From contig NZ_JAUOTO010000004.1 in the NCBI RefSeq assembly GCF_030546645.1, positions 372,001 to 436,000 on the forward strand: a stretch of DNA of 64,000 bases, given 5' to 3'. The stretch's first letter is position 1. Every line of letters begins with the position of its first letter. This stretch comes from Flavitalea plasmicola (lineage in GTDB: Bacteria > Bacteroidota > Bacteroidia > Chitinophagales > Chitinophagaceae). Below the pieces are notes generated by a model. That model was not told the origin of the DNA. It ran no database searches and saw nothing but the letters and a program-made list of their open reading frames with translations. Both the position numbers and the translations under genes were made by a program. Below are positions 27,198-36,341 of the stretch, in pieces.

Positions 27198-28345
27198 GTT
27201 ATGGGTTGGTATATCGCGGGTCTTGTGATTGAAAACGGGGACAGGTCGAATGGTATCTTCTTATCTGTCGCCATATCACTCAATATTTTTCCTGTCAGGC
27301 TGCTGAACTTGAAGCCGTGACCGGAGCAGGGGCTGGCGATAATAATATTTTTGAACACCGGGTGGCGATCGATGATAAAATGCTCGTCGGGCGTATTGGT
27401 ATACATACATACCAAGGAGGTGTTGTAGATGGGCGCCATGCCCAGGTACTTTTCTGCGATCTGCTGCATTTCCCTTATTTCTTCGGAGCTGGTGAATTGT
27501 TTGAGCTCATCCGGCTGGATGGTTTCACCGCGGTGGTGCCAGGCTATCTTTATACCATTACCCAGGTCGGGAAAGCCATAGAACATGCGGCCCGGAAGAT
27601 ATTCCCAGATATAAACGGGCATGTTGGCGGGAAGGTAGCGTGTTGCCCGGGATGGGTCGCCTTCTTTGAACCAATACAGCGGCTGTCTTTTGACGGAGAG
27701 GGGCAGCTGTAATTCCGGCAGTAGCTGTCCTGTCCAGGCGCCTGCGGAGAGGATGAGCTGTCCTGCTGTATATTTTCCCGTGGAGGTTGTCAGCTCCACG
27801 TTGTCATTGCCTGGTGTGATATGCAGCACCGATTCATTACAGATCATATGTGCACCGTTGTGGACTGCCTGTGTAAGGAAGGCGGTGATACATGCTTCCG
27901 GGAAGAGGATGCCCGCTTCATTTTCCAGCAGGCCAACGGTATCCGGCTGGGGCAGGAAGGCGGGGAACCTTTTTTGCAAGTCGGACGAGGAGAGATATTC
28001 GTACGGGATATGATGTGTTTCGGCGCTTAGCCGGGAGCCTTTGATGACGGCTGTATCTTCGATGCCCAGCATGAGGCCGCCTGTCTTTTGAAAAAGCTTT
28101 TTACCACTGGCTTTTTCAATGTCCGCCCATAGGGGGTAGGCAGCTTTCAATAACGGGACATAGATCGGGTCTTCGTAGTAAGCCTGGCGGATGATGCGGC
28201 TTTCGCCGTGTGAGGAGCCGTGTGTATGCGGTGGCTGGAAGCGATCGATGCCGAGGACCTTTTTACCTGTGCGGGCGAGATGGTACAGTGTGGAGCTGCC
28301 GTTGGCGCCCAGACCGAGGACGATGATATCGAAAGTGCGGGTCAC
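27194..28345 (-). CDS. Monomeric sarcosine oxidase / N-methyltryptophan oxidase-type flavoenzyme
   Basis: 383 residues, the family length. FAD-binding fold at IIVLGLGANGSSTLYHLAR (about 7-25) and the MSOX signature HGSSHGESRIIRQAYYED (about 42-59). The Cys in VCMYTNTPDEHF (residue 313) corresponds to the Cys that binds FAD covalently in this family, and GHGFKFSSLTG follows. It would oxidise an N-methyl or other secondary amino acid, giving H2O2; which one cannot be told. The start codon is GTG at 28345: an in-frame TAA lies 18 nt upstream and no ATG intervenes. Confidence 0.88.
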   Translation of the reverse strand: MTRTFDIIVLGLGANGSSTLYHLARTGKKVLGIDRFQPPHTHGSSHGESRIIRQAYYEDPIYVPLLKAAYPLWADIEKASGKKLFQKTGGLMLGIEDTAVIKGSRLSAETHHIPYEYLSSSDLQKRFPAFLPQPDTVGLLENEAGILFPEACITAFLTQAVHNGAHMICNESVLHITPGNDNVELTTSTGKYTAGQLILSAGAWTGQLLPELQLPLSVKRQPLYWFKEGDPSRATRYLPANMPVYIWEYLPGRMFYGFPDLGNGIKIAWHHRGETIQPDELKQFTSSEEIREMQQIAEKYLGMAPIYNTSLVCMYTNTPDEHFIIDRHPVFKNIIIASPCSGHGFKFSSLTGKILSDMATDKKIPFDLSPFSITRPAIYQPIT

Positions 28346-28402
28346 TGTTTGCAGATTGTCTTAACAAGATAGTTTTTATCTTTATGGGAAGCAAAAAAGT
28401 AT

Positions 28403-28822
28403 ATGACAACAGCCGGTAATTATCAATTAGCGCCGATCGGGTTTATCCAGTCGTCTGTCAAAAAAAGAGAGGATGCGGCCAAGCAGGGATATGAGGGGGC
28501 GCCGGATGTCTGGCTTCATGTAAATGGGCAGGCGGCGGCGGGACTGGAAGGCATATTCCCGGGGGATGAAATTATCCTGATCACCTGGTTTCATATGTCG
28601 CGGCGGGATGTTCTTGCCGTGCATCCCAGGGGTGATAGTAACAATCCGGTCACGGGCGTATTTGCCACGCGCAGCCCTGACAGGCCCAATCCATTGGGGC
28701 TTCACCGGGTGAAAGTGCTAGAGATGAAAGGTACATCATTAAAGGTGGGACCGTTGGAGGCCATTGACGGGACGCCGGTGGTGGATATCAAGCCGGTGCT
28801 GGACAGGTCGGAAGATGGATGA
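28403..28822 (+). CDS. trmO: tRNA t6A37 methyltransferase, TrmO/TsaA family
   Basis: 139 residues. The TsaA-like beta-barrel is recognisable from PIGFIQSSVKKREDA (7-21), DEIILITWFHMSRRD and above all VFATRSPDRPNPLGLHRVKV (about 88-107), the conserved SAM-binding block. TrmO N6-methylates t6A at position 37 of some tRNAs. It lacks the C-terminal extension of the larger E. coli protein, as do many short homologues. Divergent from the flavoenzyme, 57 bp apart; it ends 45 bp before the convergent kinase gene. Confidence 0.88.
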   Translation: MTTAGNYQLAPIGFIQSSVKKREDAAKQGYEGAPDVWLHVNGQAAAGLEGIFPGDEIILITWFHMSRRDVLAVHPRGDSNNPVTGVFATRSPDRPNPLGLHRVKVLEMKGTSLKVGPLEAIDGTPVVDIKPVLDRSEDG

Positions 28823-28867
28823 GGCCTATACGTTATAAGATCACAAGGGATGGCTTCCGGCCATTGT

Positions 28868-31432
28868 TCAGGAGTTTAGCTGAATGTCCGAGAGCTTGTG
28901 TCTTTCGCTCTCCAGCTGATGTAGTAGCCGATGGAAGAGGGCGGCAGCCTCGTCCACTACTTTTGAAGCGTCGGATCTTTCCTTGGCTAATTGCTGTATG
29001 ATGGCCAGCTTTTCGATGAGGGTCGCAGCCTGCAGCATGCCGCAGCTGCCTTTCAGCTTGTGTGAAATAAAGAATAGCCTGTCGTGATCCTTTGCTTTGC
29101 CGGCATCCTGCAATTCGGCCAGCTGTTCGGGCAGATTGGTGAGAAAAGTGTTTAGAATATCCAGCAGGTATCCTTCATCGCCCACTTCTTCCAACAGGGA
29201 TAAACTGTAAAAGTCTGGAATGTCCCCGATGGGAATGTCTTGTGCCGAGGTGGTGCCGGAGTTCCGGAGGAGCGCGGTTACGCGTGCATAGAACTCTTTG
29301 AACTCAAAAGGTTTGGACATGTAATCATTCATGCCGGCTTCCAGACACCTTAGCTGTTCGCCATTCAGGGCATTTGCCGTCATCGCCATCACGGGGGTAC
29401 GGATATGGAGATGCCCCCTCAGCTGTCTCGTCGTTTCGTACCCATCCATTCCGGGCATCTGCAGGTCCATGATGATGAGGTCATAAGTATGGACCTTCAA
29501 CTTTTCAATGGCTTCTTCGCCATTGTCGGCCATTGTCACAGCGGCACCCGCTTTTTGCAGGACAAAGCCCATCAGTTTCTGATTGATGGGGTTGTCCTCG
29601 ACCACGAGGAACTGCCGGCCCGCCAGCAGACCCGCGACATCCTGGAGCAAATGAGGTGTTTGCCCGGAGGTATTCACCACCTCTTCGCATCCGAAGGTCA
29701 GATGGAAGGTGAAGGTGGATCCCTGGCCTACCGTACTGGCGACGGAGATGGCTCCGCCCTGCAGCTCCAGCAACCGGTGGCAGATAGCCAATCCCAGGCC
29801 TGTCCCGCCATATCGCCGGGAGATATCCATGGCAGCCTGGGAGAAGCTTTCAAAGATATAGGGCAGGCTATCTTCCGGAATACCTACGCCAGTGTCCGTC
29901 ACATCGAATATTAAGGTGATCTCTTTTCCTTTTCGCTGCTGTATTGTCACTTTCAGACCTATGCCGCCTTTTTCAGTGAATTTGACGGCGTTGCCTACGA
30001 GGTTGATCAGTACCTGGTTCAGGCGGTGCGGGTCGCCCTGGATGCGTCCGGGGATCATCGGGTCGATGTCCATGTGAAAGGAGAGCTCTTTTTTGATGAT
30101 GCGGTGCTCAAACAGGGAACGGACATTGTCCAGGACGTCCTGCAGACGGAAATCTATCTTTTCAATGGGCAGCTTGCCTGCCTTGATCCTGGAAATGTCC
30201 AGGATATCGTTGATGATGACGATGAGATTTTCGACGGACCTGCCGATGATGGCTACAAATTCGTTCTGCTGCGGGGACAGGTTTGTTTCCAATAGAAGGT
30301 TCGTCATACCCTGGATGCCATTCATAGGCGTTCTGATCTCATGGCTCATGTTAGCAAGGAACTGTTCCTGCATTTTGCGGGCATCTTCCGCGTCCGTCTT
30401 GGCTGCAATCAACTGGTGCTGGTGGTGCACCCGCTCCGTTATATCCGTAGCAATACCGCCGATGCCCAGGATATTATTGTCGTTGTCACGCAAGGGGAAC
30501 TTGACCAGTAAAAGATGGATATGGCCGTTGGCTGTGGACATTTTTTCCTCGAGCTCGACCGAACGTCCTGTCTGCAATACTTTCTCATCCATGGCCCTGT
30601 AGTGGTCCGCCTGCTCAGCGTCGCAGAAATCGTAATCGGTGTGATTGATCAGCTGTTTTTCATCTACCTGTAAGATCTCCATAAAGCGGCGGTTGGCGAT
30701 GATATATTTGCCATCAAGGCCTTTTACGAAGATGATGGAAGTGGTGTTATCCAGGATGGACTGCAGGAGCAGCTGATTTTCCTTTAATTTGAACTCATAG
30801 GCTTCCAGTTCCTGCTGCATCCTCTTTTTGTCCGTAATGTCCCGGACGAAACACTGAAAGCCGATGGGCCGGCCATCTTTTATTAATAAAAGCGCAATTT
30901 GCTCCACCCATTTTGTTTCCCCCGAAGCGGTGGTGGTACAGAATTCCAGCGTCGTCTCCTGTATGTTTTTTCGGAATTGCTTTTCGTAATGTTCTTTTAC
31001 TTTTTGAAGAAATCCGGGGCTTACCAGGAAGGTGTATCTTTTACCTATGAGGTCTTCCGGGGAATATCCTGTCAGGGCAAGGGCCCCGGCGCTGGCGTAC
31101 TCGATGTATCCTTCGACGTTGGTGGAATAGATGACGATGCTGACATTATCGATGAGATCCCGGTATTTGGATTCGCTGGAGCGTAGTTGACGTTCCGTGA
31201 TCCTGCGCAGATCATTCTCTCTCTTCATCCTGTGCAGTATCAGCAGCATGACGAGGAAAGCCGTGGCCAGGCAGCCATAAAGGAAGAGTCCGGCTGCATC
31301 TATGTCCTGCTTATTCCGGACCATTATGCCTGCTACACAGAGCATTATGAAGAGGCAAACTGCTGAAAGCCAGGTAAGGCCTGGCTGTTTTTTGAGGTTT
31401 TGAATTAGTTTAAAAAGCATACCGGTCGCCAT
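28868..31432 (-). CDS. Hybrid sensor histidine kinase with receiver and HPt domains
   Basis: 854 residues. Two membrane helices (about 18-38 and 47-67), PAS domain 1 (about 85-200), PAS domain 2 (about 220-335), HisKA with phospho-acceptor His364 in NMSHEIRTPMNG, HATPase (N box about 478, DTGVGIPE about 513, GGTGLGLAI about 542), receiver with phospho-Asp656 in DLIIMDLQMPGMDGYE, and HPt with His791 in FISHKLKGSCGML. All four phosphorelay sites are thus in one chain. With only a few residues between the helices there is no periplasmic sensor; sensing is probably through the PAS domains. No separate response regulator lies beside it. Confidence 0.95.
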   Translation of the reverse strand: MATGMLFKLIQNLKKQPGLTWLSAVCLFIMLCVAGIMVRNKQDIDAAGLFLYGCLATAFLVMLLILHRMKRENDLRRITERQLRSSESKYRDLIDNVSIVIYSTNVEGYIEYASAGALALTGYSPEDLIGKRYTFLVSPGFLQKVKEHYEKQFRKNIQETTLEFCTTTASGETKWVEQIALLLIKDGRPIGFQCFVRDITDKKRMQQELEAYEFKLKENQLLLQSILDNTTSIIFVKGLDGKYIIANRRFMEILQVDEKQLINHTDYDFCDAEQADHYRAMDEKVLQTGRSVELEEKMSTANGHIHLLLVKFPLRDNDNNILGIGGIATDITERVHHQHQLIAAKTDAEDARKMQEQFLANMSHEIRTPMNGIQGMTNLLLETNLSPQQNEFVAIIGRSVENLIVIINDILDISRIKAGKLPIEKIDFRLQDVLDNVRSLFEHRIIKKELSFHMDIDPMIPGRIQGDPHRLNQVLINLVGNAVKFTEKGGIGLKVTIQQRKGKEITLIFDVTDTGVGIPEDSLPYIFESFSQAAMDISRRYGGTGLGLAICHRLLELQGGAISVASTVGQGSTFTFHLTFGCEEVVNTSGQTPHLLQDVAGLLAGRQFLVVEDNPINQKLMGFVLQKAGAAVTMADNGEEAIEKLKVHTYDLIIMDLQMPGMDGYETTRQLRGHLHIRTPVMAMTANALNGEQLRCLEAGMNDYMSKPFEFKEFYARVTALLRNSGTTSAQDIPIGDIPDFYSLSLLEEVGDEGYLLDILNTFLTNLPEQLAELQDAGKAKDHDRLFFISHKLKGSCGMLQAATLIEKLAIIQQLAKERSDASKVVDEAAALFHRLLHQLESERHKLSDIQLNS

Positions 31433-31617
31433 GCAGTTTCTGAGGTGCGTGATCCTTGTAAACGTGCATATTATATTAACATTTGCGTTGATGTGAGGAA
31501 ATGCGTTTTTTTAGGTGTATGTACTTACCGGACAGGGGTTTTTGAATGCATAAAAGCAAGTCCGGAGTTCCTTTCAAGTAGCTCCTTTTTTTTAAGGTGG
31601 CGAGGGCACTACCGGTG

Positions 31618-31648
31618 TTGTGACAAGTGGGAGAAATAATTAGCTTTA
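31618..31648 (+). promoter_or_regulatory. Candidate promoter of the serine hydrolase gene
   Basis: TTG at 31618-31620, a 20-nt spacer and TAGCTTTA at 31641-31648 (one mismatch from TAnnTTTG), 43 nt before the ATG. The rest of 31433-31617 shows only a loose inverted repeat (CCGGAC ... GTCCGG) and no gene. Confidence 0.5.
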
Positions 31649-31691
31649 AAGGACTAAATTGAGCTAATCAATAAATGTAATAGCAAGCCAT

Positions 31692-33266
31692 ATGCATACG
31701 AACAGGAGACAGTTTATCAGGACTGCCGGCGCCGGGATCCTCGGTTTTGGCGTCATACCGGCATTGGGCGGATGGGGTCCGTCATGGATGATGGAAGGTC
31801 CGTCGGATCTTCCGCGTGCCAGCCCTTCATCACAAGGAGTCAGTGCTGCGTCGATCCGGCAGTTCCTTGCGGCGGCGAATTCGTCGGGCATCAGCTGGCA
31901 TAGTTTTATGCTGCTCCGGCACGGGCATGTGGTTGCGGAAGGGTGGTGGAAGCCTTATGAGCCGCAATTCGTTCACTCCTTATATTCGTTGTCGAAGAGT
32001 TTTACCAGTACGGCCATAGGGCTGCTGGTGAAGGAAGGCAAGCTCGATATCCATACGAAGGTGATGAGCTTTTTTCCAAAAGAACTGCCTGCCGACCCTG
32101 GTGATAATCTTCGACAAATGACGGTCCGGCATCTGTTGACCATGAATACGGGTCATGGAGAAGATACGATGCCTAAGATGAGGGCTTCGCAGGACAGCTG
32201 GATCCGCACCTACCTGGCACTGCCTGTCGAGTTTGCACCGGGCAGTCATTTTTTATACAACACCGGCAATACTTATATGTTAGGGGCGATCGTATACCAA
32301 TTGACAGGGCAGACGCTGGAGCAATACCTGGCGCCGAGGCTATTTCAGCCCCTGGGCATCAACGGATATGATTGGGAGACTTCTCCCCAGGGATTGAACA
32401 CGGCGGGATATGGGCTTCGCGTGAGGACCGAGGACATTGCCAAATTGGGTCAGCTGTATTTGCAGAAAGGCAAATGGAAGGGAGATGTCATCCTGGCGGA
32501 AAGTTGGGTCGATGAAGCCACCAGCGCTCAAACCACCTCGCAGGTGAACAACGGAGACTGGTCCCAGGGCTATGGATACCAGTTCTGGCGCTGTACGCAT
32601 GGCTATTACAGGGGCGATGGGGCTTTTGGGCAGTACTGTATCGTCATGCCGGAGCATGATGCGGTGATGGCGGTGACGGGGCAAACTCCTGATATGCAAA
32701 AGTCCATGAACATCATTTGGGATACGATCCCAGCCGGAATGAGGGCTGGGAGCTTACCGGAGGATCGAGGGGAACAGGAGGCATTGGAAAAGGAGCTGCG
32801 GGCATTGTCGCTTCCAGTGGTGAAAGGGGCCGTCACCAGCGCTTCGTCGTCCAGGTATGCATCGAAAAAATGGACGCTGGCAGCGAATGAACGGGGAATT
32901 CAGACCCTGGAATTTGGTTTTTCAGACGAGGGCTGCAGGTTGGCGGTTGGGATGGGAGATAAGGTAACTGTTATGAGATTCGGCTGGGAAAAATGGGTGC
33001 TGAATGATCGTCGCGAGATGTATGTATTCTCAGGTAAGGATATGGTCCCCATGCCATCCCGTATTGCCGGCACTGCTACCTGGATCGACGATCATACATT
33101 GCAGCTGAACGTGCGATTTGTGGAGGCGATCTTTGGCGACCGGATCACGTGTGTGTTGGAGGGGGACGGGCTGAAGGTCCGATTCTTAAATAGCGTGGCG
33201 GAGACGGCGACGAAGAAGACTGACGACCCCAGAAAAGAGCTAGTGAGCGTGCTAAAGGAAATGTAA
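31692..33266 (+). CDS. Beta-lactamase/transpeptidase-fold serine hydrolase, exported
   Basis: 524 residues. The N-terminus NRRQFIRTAGAGILGFGVIP looks like a Tat signal (RR followed by a hydrophobic stretch). The class C beta-lactamase-like domain has the nucleophile motif SLSK (Ser99-Lys102 in HSLYSLSKSFTSTAIG), and YNTGNTYMLG takes the place of the usual YxN motif. It is probably a periplasmic esterase, D-aminopeptidase or 6-aminohexanoate-dimer hydrolase-like enzyme rather than a true beta-lactamase. A C-terminal domain of about 150 residues (from about 375) has beta-strand character (LEFGFSDEGCRLAVGMGD). Its 3' end overlaps the convergent CBM9-like gene by 15 bp. Confidence 0.88.
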   Translation: MHTNRRQFIRTAGAGILGFGVIPALGGWGPSWMMEGPSDLPRASPSSQGVSAASIRQFLAAANSSGISWHSFMLLRHGHVVAEGWWKPYEPQFVHSLYSLSKSFTSTAIGLLVKEGKLDIHTKVMSFFPKELPADPGDNLRQMTVRHLLTMNTGHGEDTMPKMRASQDSWIRTYLALPVEFAPGSHFLYNTGNTYMLGAIVYQLTGQTLEQYLAPRLFQPLGINGYDWETSPQGLNTAGYGLRVRTEDIAKLGQLYLQKGKWKGDVILAESWVDEATSAQTTSQVNNGDWSQGYGYQFWRCTHGYYRGDGAFGQYCIVMPEHDAVMAVTGQTPDMQKSMNIIWDTIPAGMRAGSLPEDRGEQEALEKELRALSLPVVKGAVTSASSSRYASKKWTLAANERGIQTLEFGFSDEGCRLAVGMGDKVTVMRFGWEKWVLNDRREMYVFSGKDMVPMPSRIAGTATWIDDHTLQLNVRFVEAIFGDRITCVLEGDGLKVRFLNSVAETATKKTDDPRKELVSVLKEM

Positions 33267-33896
33267 ATCTCCGAAGAACCGGGATTGGTGGAAATCCGGG
33301 TCGGGCGTTGCGATATCGTTCCACGCAAGGTAATGCGGAGCGGCGCAGTCATCGCCGCATTTATAAAAATTGGCCTTTGCTTCGATGGCGGTGAGTGTGG
33401 TTATGCTGTCATGGATAAATATTTCCAGGGGGATCTTCAGGATCAATGACCATCCTGTGCTGGGTTCATCGGGGGAGGATGAGGGTAGGTTGCTGTAATG
33501 GCCGATGGTCTGGATCAATTCGGGTGAGAGGGGGCTTCTGTTCTCACGCCCGGGTCCGTAGCCTATGAGGCAGGTGCCGATGGCATTACTTTCCAGGTTG
33601 TAATAAGTGCGACCGGCATCCCATGAGACAAAGAATTCCACGCAGCTGTCTTTGTATACAGGATCGTTGGCTGTATAGAAGGTGATCCTTGGATCATGTT
33701 CTGCCACATAGAATTTGAGAAGGATGGCATCTTCTATGTGGGCGATGGTAAAGGAAGTTGCTGGTTCCTGTGGGAAAGCCGGCCAGGGCGAATGATCGAT
33801 GGAATGGCGGAAAAGACTATCCATAAGGGAGGATAGGTCCTGCATGGAAGGGTTTGGGCTGGCCGGGTGGATGGGAGAAACTTCTATTATTTTCAT
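33252..33896 (-). CDS. CBM9-like carbohydrate-binding protein
   Basis: 214 residues, no signal peptide seen. The pattern KFYVAEHDPRITFYTANDPV, then YKDSCVEFFVSWDAGRTYYN and LEIFIHD, fits the family 9-like carbohydrate-binding domain found as a standalone protein in Bacteroidetes. Trp and Tyr residues that could stack on sugar are present (WPAFPQEP, YYNLESNA). Without a secretion signal its location is unclear. It follows the EF-G paralogue gene on the same strand but is separated from it by a strong hairpin, so it probably has its own transcript. Confidence 0.75.
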   Translation of the reverse strand: MKIIEVSPIHPASPNPSMQDLSSLMDSLFRHSIDHSPWPAFPQEPATSFTIAHIEDAILLKFYVAEHDPRITFYTANDPVYKDSCVEFFVSWDAGRTYYNLESNAIGTCLIGYGPGRENRSPLSPELIQTIGHYSNLPSSSPDEPSTGWSLILKIPLEIFIHDSITTLTAIEAKANFYKCGDDCAAPHYLAWNDIATPDPDFHQSRFFGDLHFL

Positions 33897-33930
33897 GATT
33901 TACTTTAACTCTGCCGAAGATACATAAATA

Positions 33931-33960
33931 AGAGGATGCCTCGTTATGGAGGCATCCTCT
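33931..33960 (-). terminator. Terminator after the EF-G paralogue
   Basis: Perfect 12-bp stem (33931-33942 with 33949-33960), 6-nt loop, beginning 6 nt after the stop codon; on the minus strand it is followed by the T-rich TTATTTATG. Confidence 0.7.
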
Positions 33961-33965
33961 ATCAG

Positions 33966-35960
33966 CTAAGTTGCCAACTGATATTGTTCGAATTTCATTG
34001 AAGCAGAGGCTCTTCCCGCTGTCAATGTTCTCAGCGTCGTGATATATCCAAACAAGCGGGATAAGGGCACTGATGCCTGTATACATTGCATCGAAAGTCT
34101 TGCTTCTACTTCCTTAATTTGACCTTTCCGCCTGGTGAGATCGCTGGTCACGGCACCCGTATATTCTTGGGGTGCGGTGACATTTACACACATGACGGGC
34201 TCCAACAGTTTGGGGCCGGCCTGGACGGCGGCCGCCTTGAACCCAATATGCGCCACCTGTTCGAAGTCCAGGGCGTGGGAGTCCTTTTCATGGATCATAC
34301 CATCGAACAAACGGATGCGCATGGCGTCCACAGGATAGCCGGCCAATACGCCCGTGCCCATGGCTGCCGTGAATCCCTTTTGAACAGATGCGATGAATTC
34401 CCGGGGGATCGCTCCTCCGCGAATGGCATCGATGAATTCCAGCCCCGATTGCCCGTCGGAGCGAGGAGAAAGCTCAAAGTGGATCTCAGCGAAGTTCCCC
34501 GAGCCGCCGTTCTGCTTTTTATAAGTGGCACAGTGCGTAACGGACTGTGTGAACACTTCTTTATAGGCGATCTGCGGCTGGCCTTTGTTAACTTCAACCT
34601 GGTAATCACTTTTCAGCTTCTCCAGCACCACGTCCAGGTGGAGCTCACCCATTCCTTTGAGGATGGTCTGCCCGGAACTGGCGTCTATCTCCACCGATAA
34701 GGTTGGATCTTCTTCCAGCAGCCGGGAGAGCGCTTCACTTAATTTTACGCTTTCCTTAGCGGATCGTGCTTCAATAGCGAACCCAATCATTGGATGCGGA
34801 AACCGTATGGGTTCAAGAGTAACGGCGTGATCCGGGCTCGACAGGGTATCGCCTGTGCGAAGGTCCTTTGCCCCCAGGATCGCGCCTATGTCACCAGCTT
34901 CCAACTGTTGGATGGCCTCATATTTATTGGACATGATGCGCAGCAGCCGATGGATCCGAACCCTTTTGCCTGTGCGGCTATTCCACAAAGTATCACCTGC
35001 TTGCAGTATGCCTGCATATACCCTGATCAAGCCCAGCTTGCCTGTATAGTCGTCTGTGACGATCTTGAATACCAGGCCTGCAAAGGATGCAGGATCTGTA
35101 CCATTTATAAGGGGCAGGTCTTCGGGCGCCGGCAGGTACTGTACGATGGCGTCCAGCAACGGCTGTACTCCTTTGTTCCGATAAGCGGCGCTGCATAAGA
35201 CCGGCATCAGCCGTCTTTCAATCGTTGCAGTGCGCAACGCATCGCGGATATGTTGCACCGTGATGGCTGTGGGATCGGCCGTGAAGCGCTCAAAAAAAGC
35301 TTCGTTCACCAACGCCAGCTCTTCCATCAGGTGCTGGCGGGCATGTTCAGCGGCCAACGCCCCGTCTGATGGAATTGTTGTTGTCTCATAGGTTTTTCCA
35401 TCCGGGCTATGCCATATTAACGCCGTCATGGTTACCAGATCAATGACCCCTTTGAAATCATCTTCCGAGCCAATGGGTAATTGCACGGGGACTGCGTTGG
35501 CATGCAGTTTTGTCCTGATCTCCTGTACCACCTGTGCAAAGTCAGCGCCCTGACGGTCCATCTTATTGATCAAAACGATCCGTGGCACCTGGTAGCGGTC
35601 GGCTTGATGCCATACCGTTTCAGACTGCGACTGGACGCCGGATCTCGCGCAGAACACAGCGACGGCGCCGTCTAATACGCGCAGCGACCGTTCTACTTCG
35701 GCTGTGAAATCCACGTGACCGGGTGTGTCGATCAGTGTAATGCAGCATTGGTTTCCGGCGTAATTCCAGTACGTAGTGATGGAGGCCGATGAAATGGTGA
35801 TGCCTCTTTGCTCTTCCTGCGGATCGGTGTCCATTATGGTATTGCCTTCATCGACGTTGCCGAGCTGATGGGTAAGACCTGTGTAATAAAGCATGCGTTC
35901 CGTTACGGTGGTTTTGCCTGCGTCTACGTGTGCCATGATCCCTATATTTCTGCGTTTCAT
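33966..35960 (-). CDS. Elongation factor G paralogue
   Basis: 664 residues from ATG 35960 (MKRRNIGIMAHVDAGKT); the frame extends 24 residues further upstream to 36032 without homology. All GTPase motifs are present: G1 AHVDAGKT (10-17), G2 in QRGITISSASI, G3 DTPGHVDF, G4 NKMD. Domains II to V follow, with the domain IV-V block GGAIPREFIASVQKGF. At 664 residues it is shorter and more diverged than housekeeping EF-G (about 700); no rpsL/rpsG/tuf context is seen. Likely an accessory EF-G, like the second EF-G of Bacteroides, used under starvation or stress. A ribosome-protection role of the TetM type is a less likely alternative. Confidence 0.88.
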   Translation of the reverse strand: MKRRNIGIMAHVDAGKTTVTERMLYYTGLTHQLGNVDEGNTIMDTDPQEEQRGITISSASITTYWNYAGNQCCITLIDTPGHVDFTAEVERSLRVLDGAVAVFCARSGVQSQSETVWHQADRYQVPRIVLINKMDRQGADFAQVVQEIRTKLHANAVPVQLPIGSEDDFKGVIDLVTMTALIWHSPDGKTYETTTIPSDGALAAEHARQHLMEELALVNEAFFERFTADPTAITVQHIRDALRTATIERRLMPVLCSAAYRNKGVQPLLDAIVQYLPAPEDLPLINGTDPASFAGLVFKIVTDDYTGKLGLIRVYAGILQAGDTLWNSRTGKRVRIHRLLRIMSNKYEAIQQLEAGDIGAILGAKDLRTGDTLSSPDHAVTLEPIRFPHPMIGFAIEARSAKESVKLSEALSRLLEEDPTLSVEIDASSGQTILKGMGELHLDVVLEKLKSDYQVEVNKGQPQIAYKEVFTQSVTHCATYKKQNGGSGNFAEIHFELSPRSDGQSGLEFIDAIRGGAIPREFIASVQKGFTAAMGTGVLAGYPVDAMRIRLFDGMIHEKDSHALDFEQVAHIGFKAAAVQAGPKLLEPVMCVNVTAPQEYTGAVTSDLTRRKGQIKEVEARLSMQCIQASVPLSRLFGYITTLRTLTAGRASASMKFEQYQLAT

Positions 35961-36074
35961 ATTTTGTTTTTGAGAAATGAATAAAAGCTTCCCTTTTGGG
36001 AGATTGCAGCGAGGCGCTGACCCATCTTCCATTGTGGGATAATGATAATATCAGATAACGTAGGGGAGACAAAT

Positions 36075-36102
36075 AAAAAAGGCCGCTTCGGAGAAGAGGC
36101 CT
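36075..36102 (-). terminator. Terminator of the 42-residue peptide unit
   Basis: On the minus strand AGGCCTCTTC-TCC-GAAGCGGCCT (36102 to 36080), ten positions with one mismatch, followed by six T (36075-36080). It lies 27 nt after the stop of the small frame. Confidence 0.7.
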
Positions 36103-36128
36103 ATATACTATGCTAAAAAGTAGGAAAG

Positions 36129-36257
36129 TCAGCCTCTTGGAGCCGGGAATGCGATTGCCTCCCCGTTCTTAATAAAGACGATACGGGTGCTGGCAATAAT
36201 AGCCTTGATAGCTGTGGCTACCAATGTCCCTAATCGATATATGAGGTTGTTCAGCAT
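36129..36257 (-). CDS. 42-residue peptide with its own promoter and terminator
   Basis: ATG 36257 to TGA 36129. The product begins MLNNLIYRLGTLVATAIKAI and ends NGEAIAFPAPRG: an amphipathic or membrane-seeking helix followed by a short polar tail. Upstream is an ideal Bacteroidetes promoter (TTTG-N19-TACTTTTG) placing transcription start about 13 nt before the ATG; downstream is an intrinsic terminator. The whole unit is about 195 nt. It lies between the EF-G paralogue and the divergent helicase gene. Function unknown; it could be a small membrane peptide, a toxin-like peptide, or the transcript could act as RNA. Confidence 0.55.
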   Translation of the reverse strand: MLNNLIYRLGTLVATAIKAIIASTRIVFIKNGEAIAFPAPRG

Positions 36258-36276
36258 GAAAATTGCTTATCGGCAG

Positions 36277-36307
36277 CAAAAGTATATAAAAAAATATAAA
36301 CGACAAA
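36277..36307 (-). promoter_or_regulatory. Consensus Bacteroidetes promoter of the small peptide
   Basis: On the minus strand TTTG (36304-36307), a 19-nt spacer and TACTTTTG (36277-36284): an exact match to both elements with legal spacing. Confidence 0.7.
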
Positions 36308-36341
36308 TCCTTAACTTACTATTTCATGAATTGTGCACCTT

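Noticed and set aside
31692-33266. True class C beta-lactamase resistance gene
   Set aside because: SxxK is present but the YxN motif is changed, and there is a long extra C-terminal domain; a general serine hydrolase is more likely.
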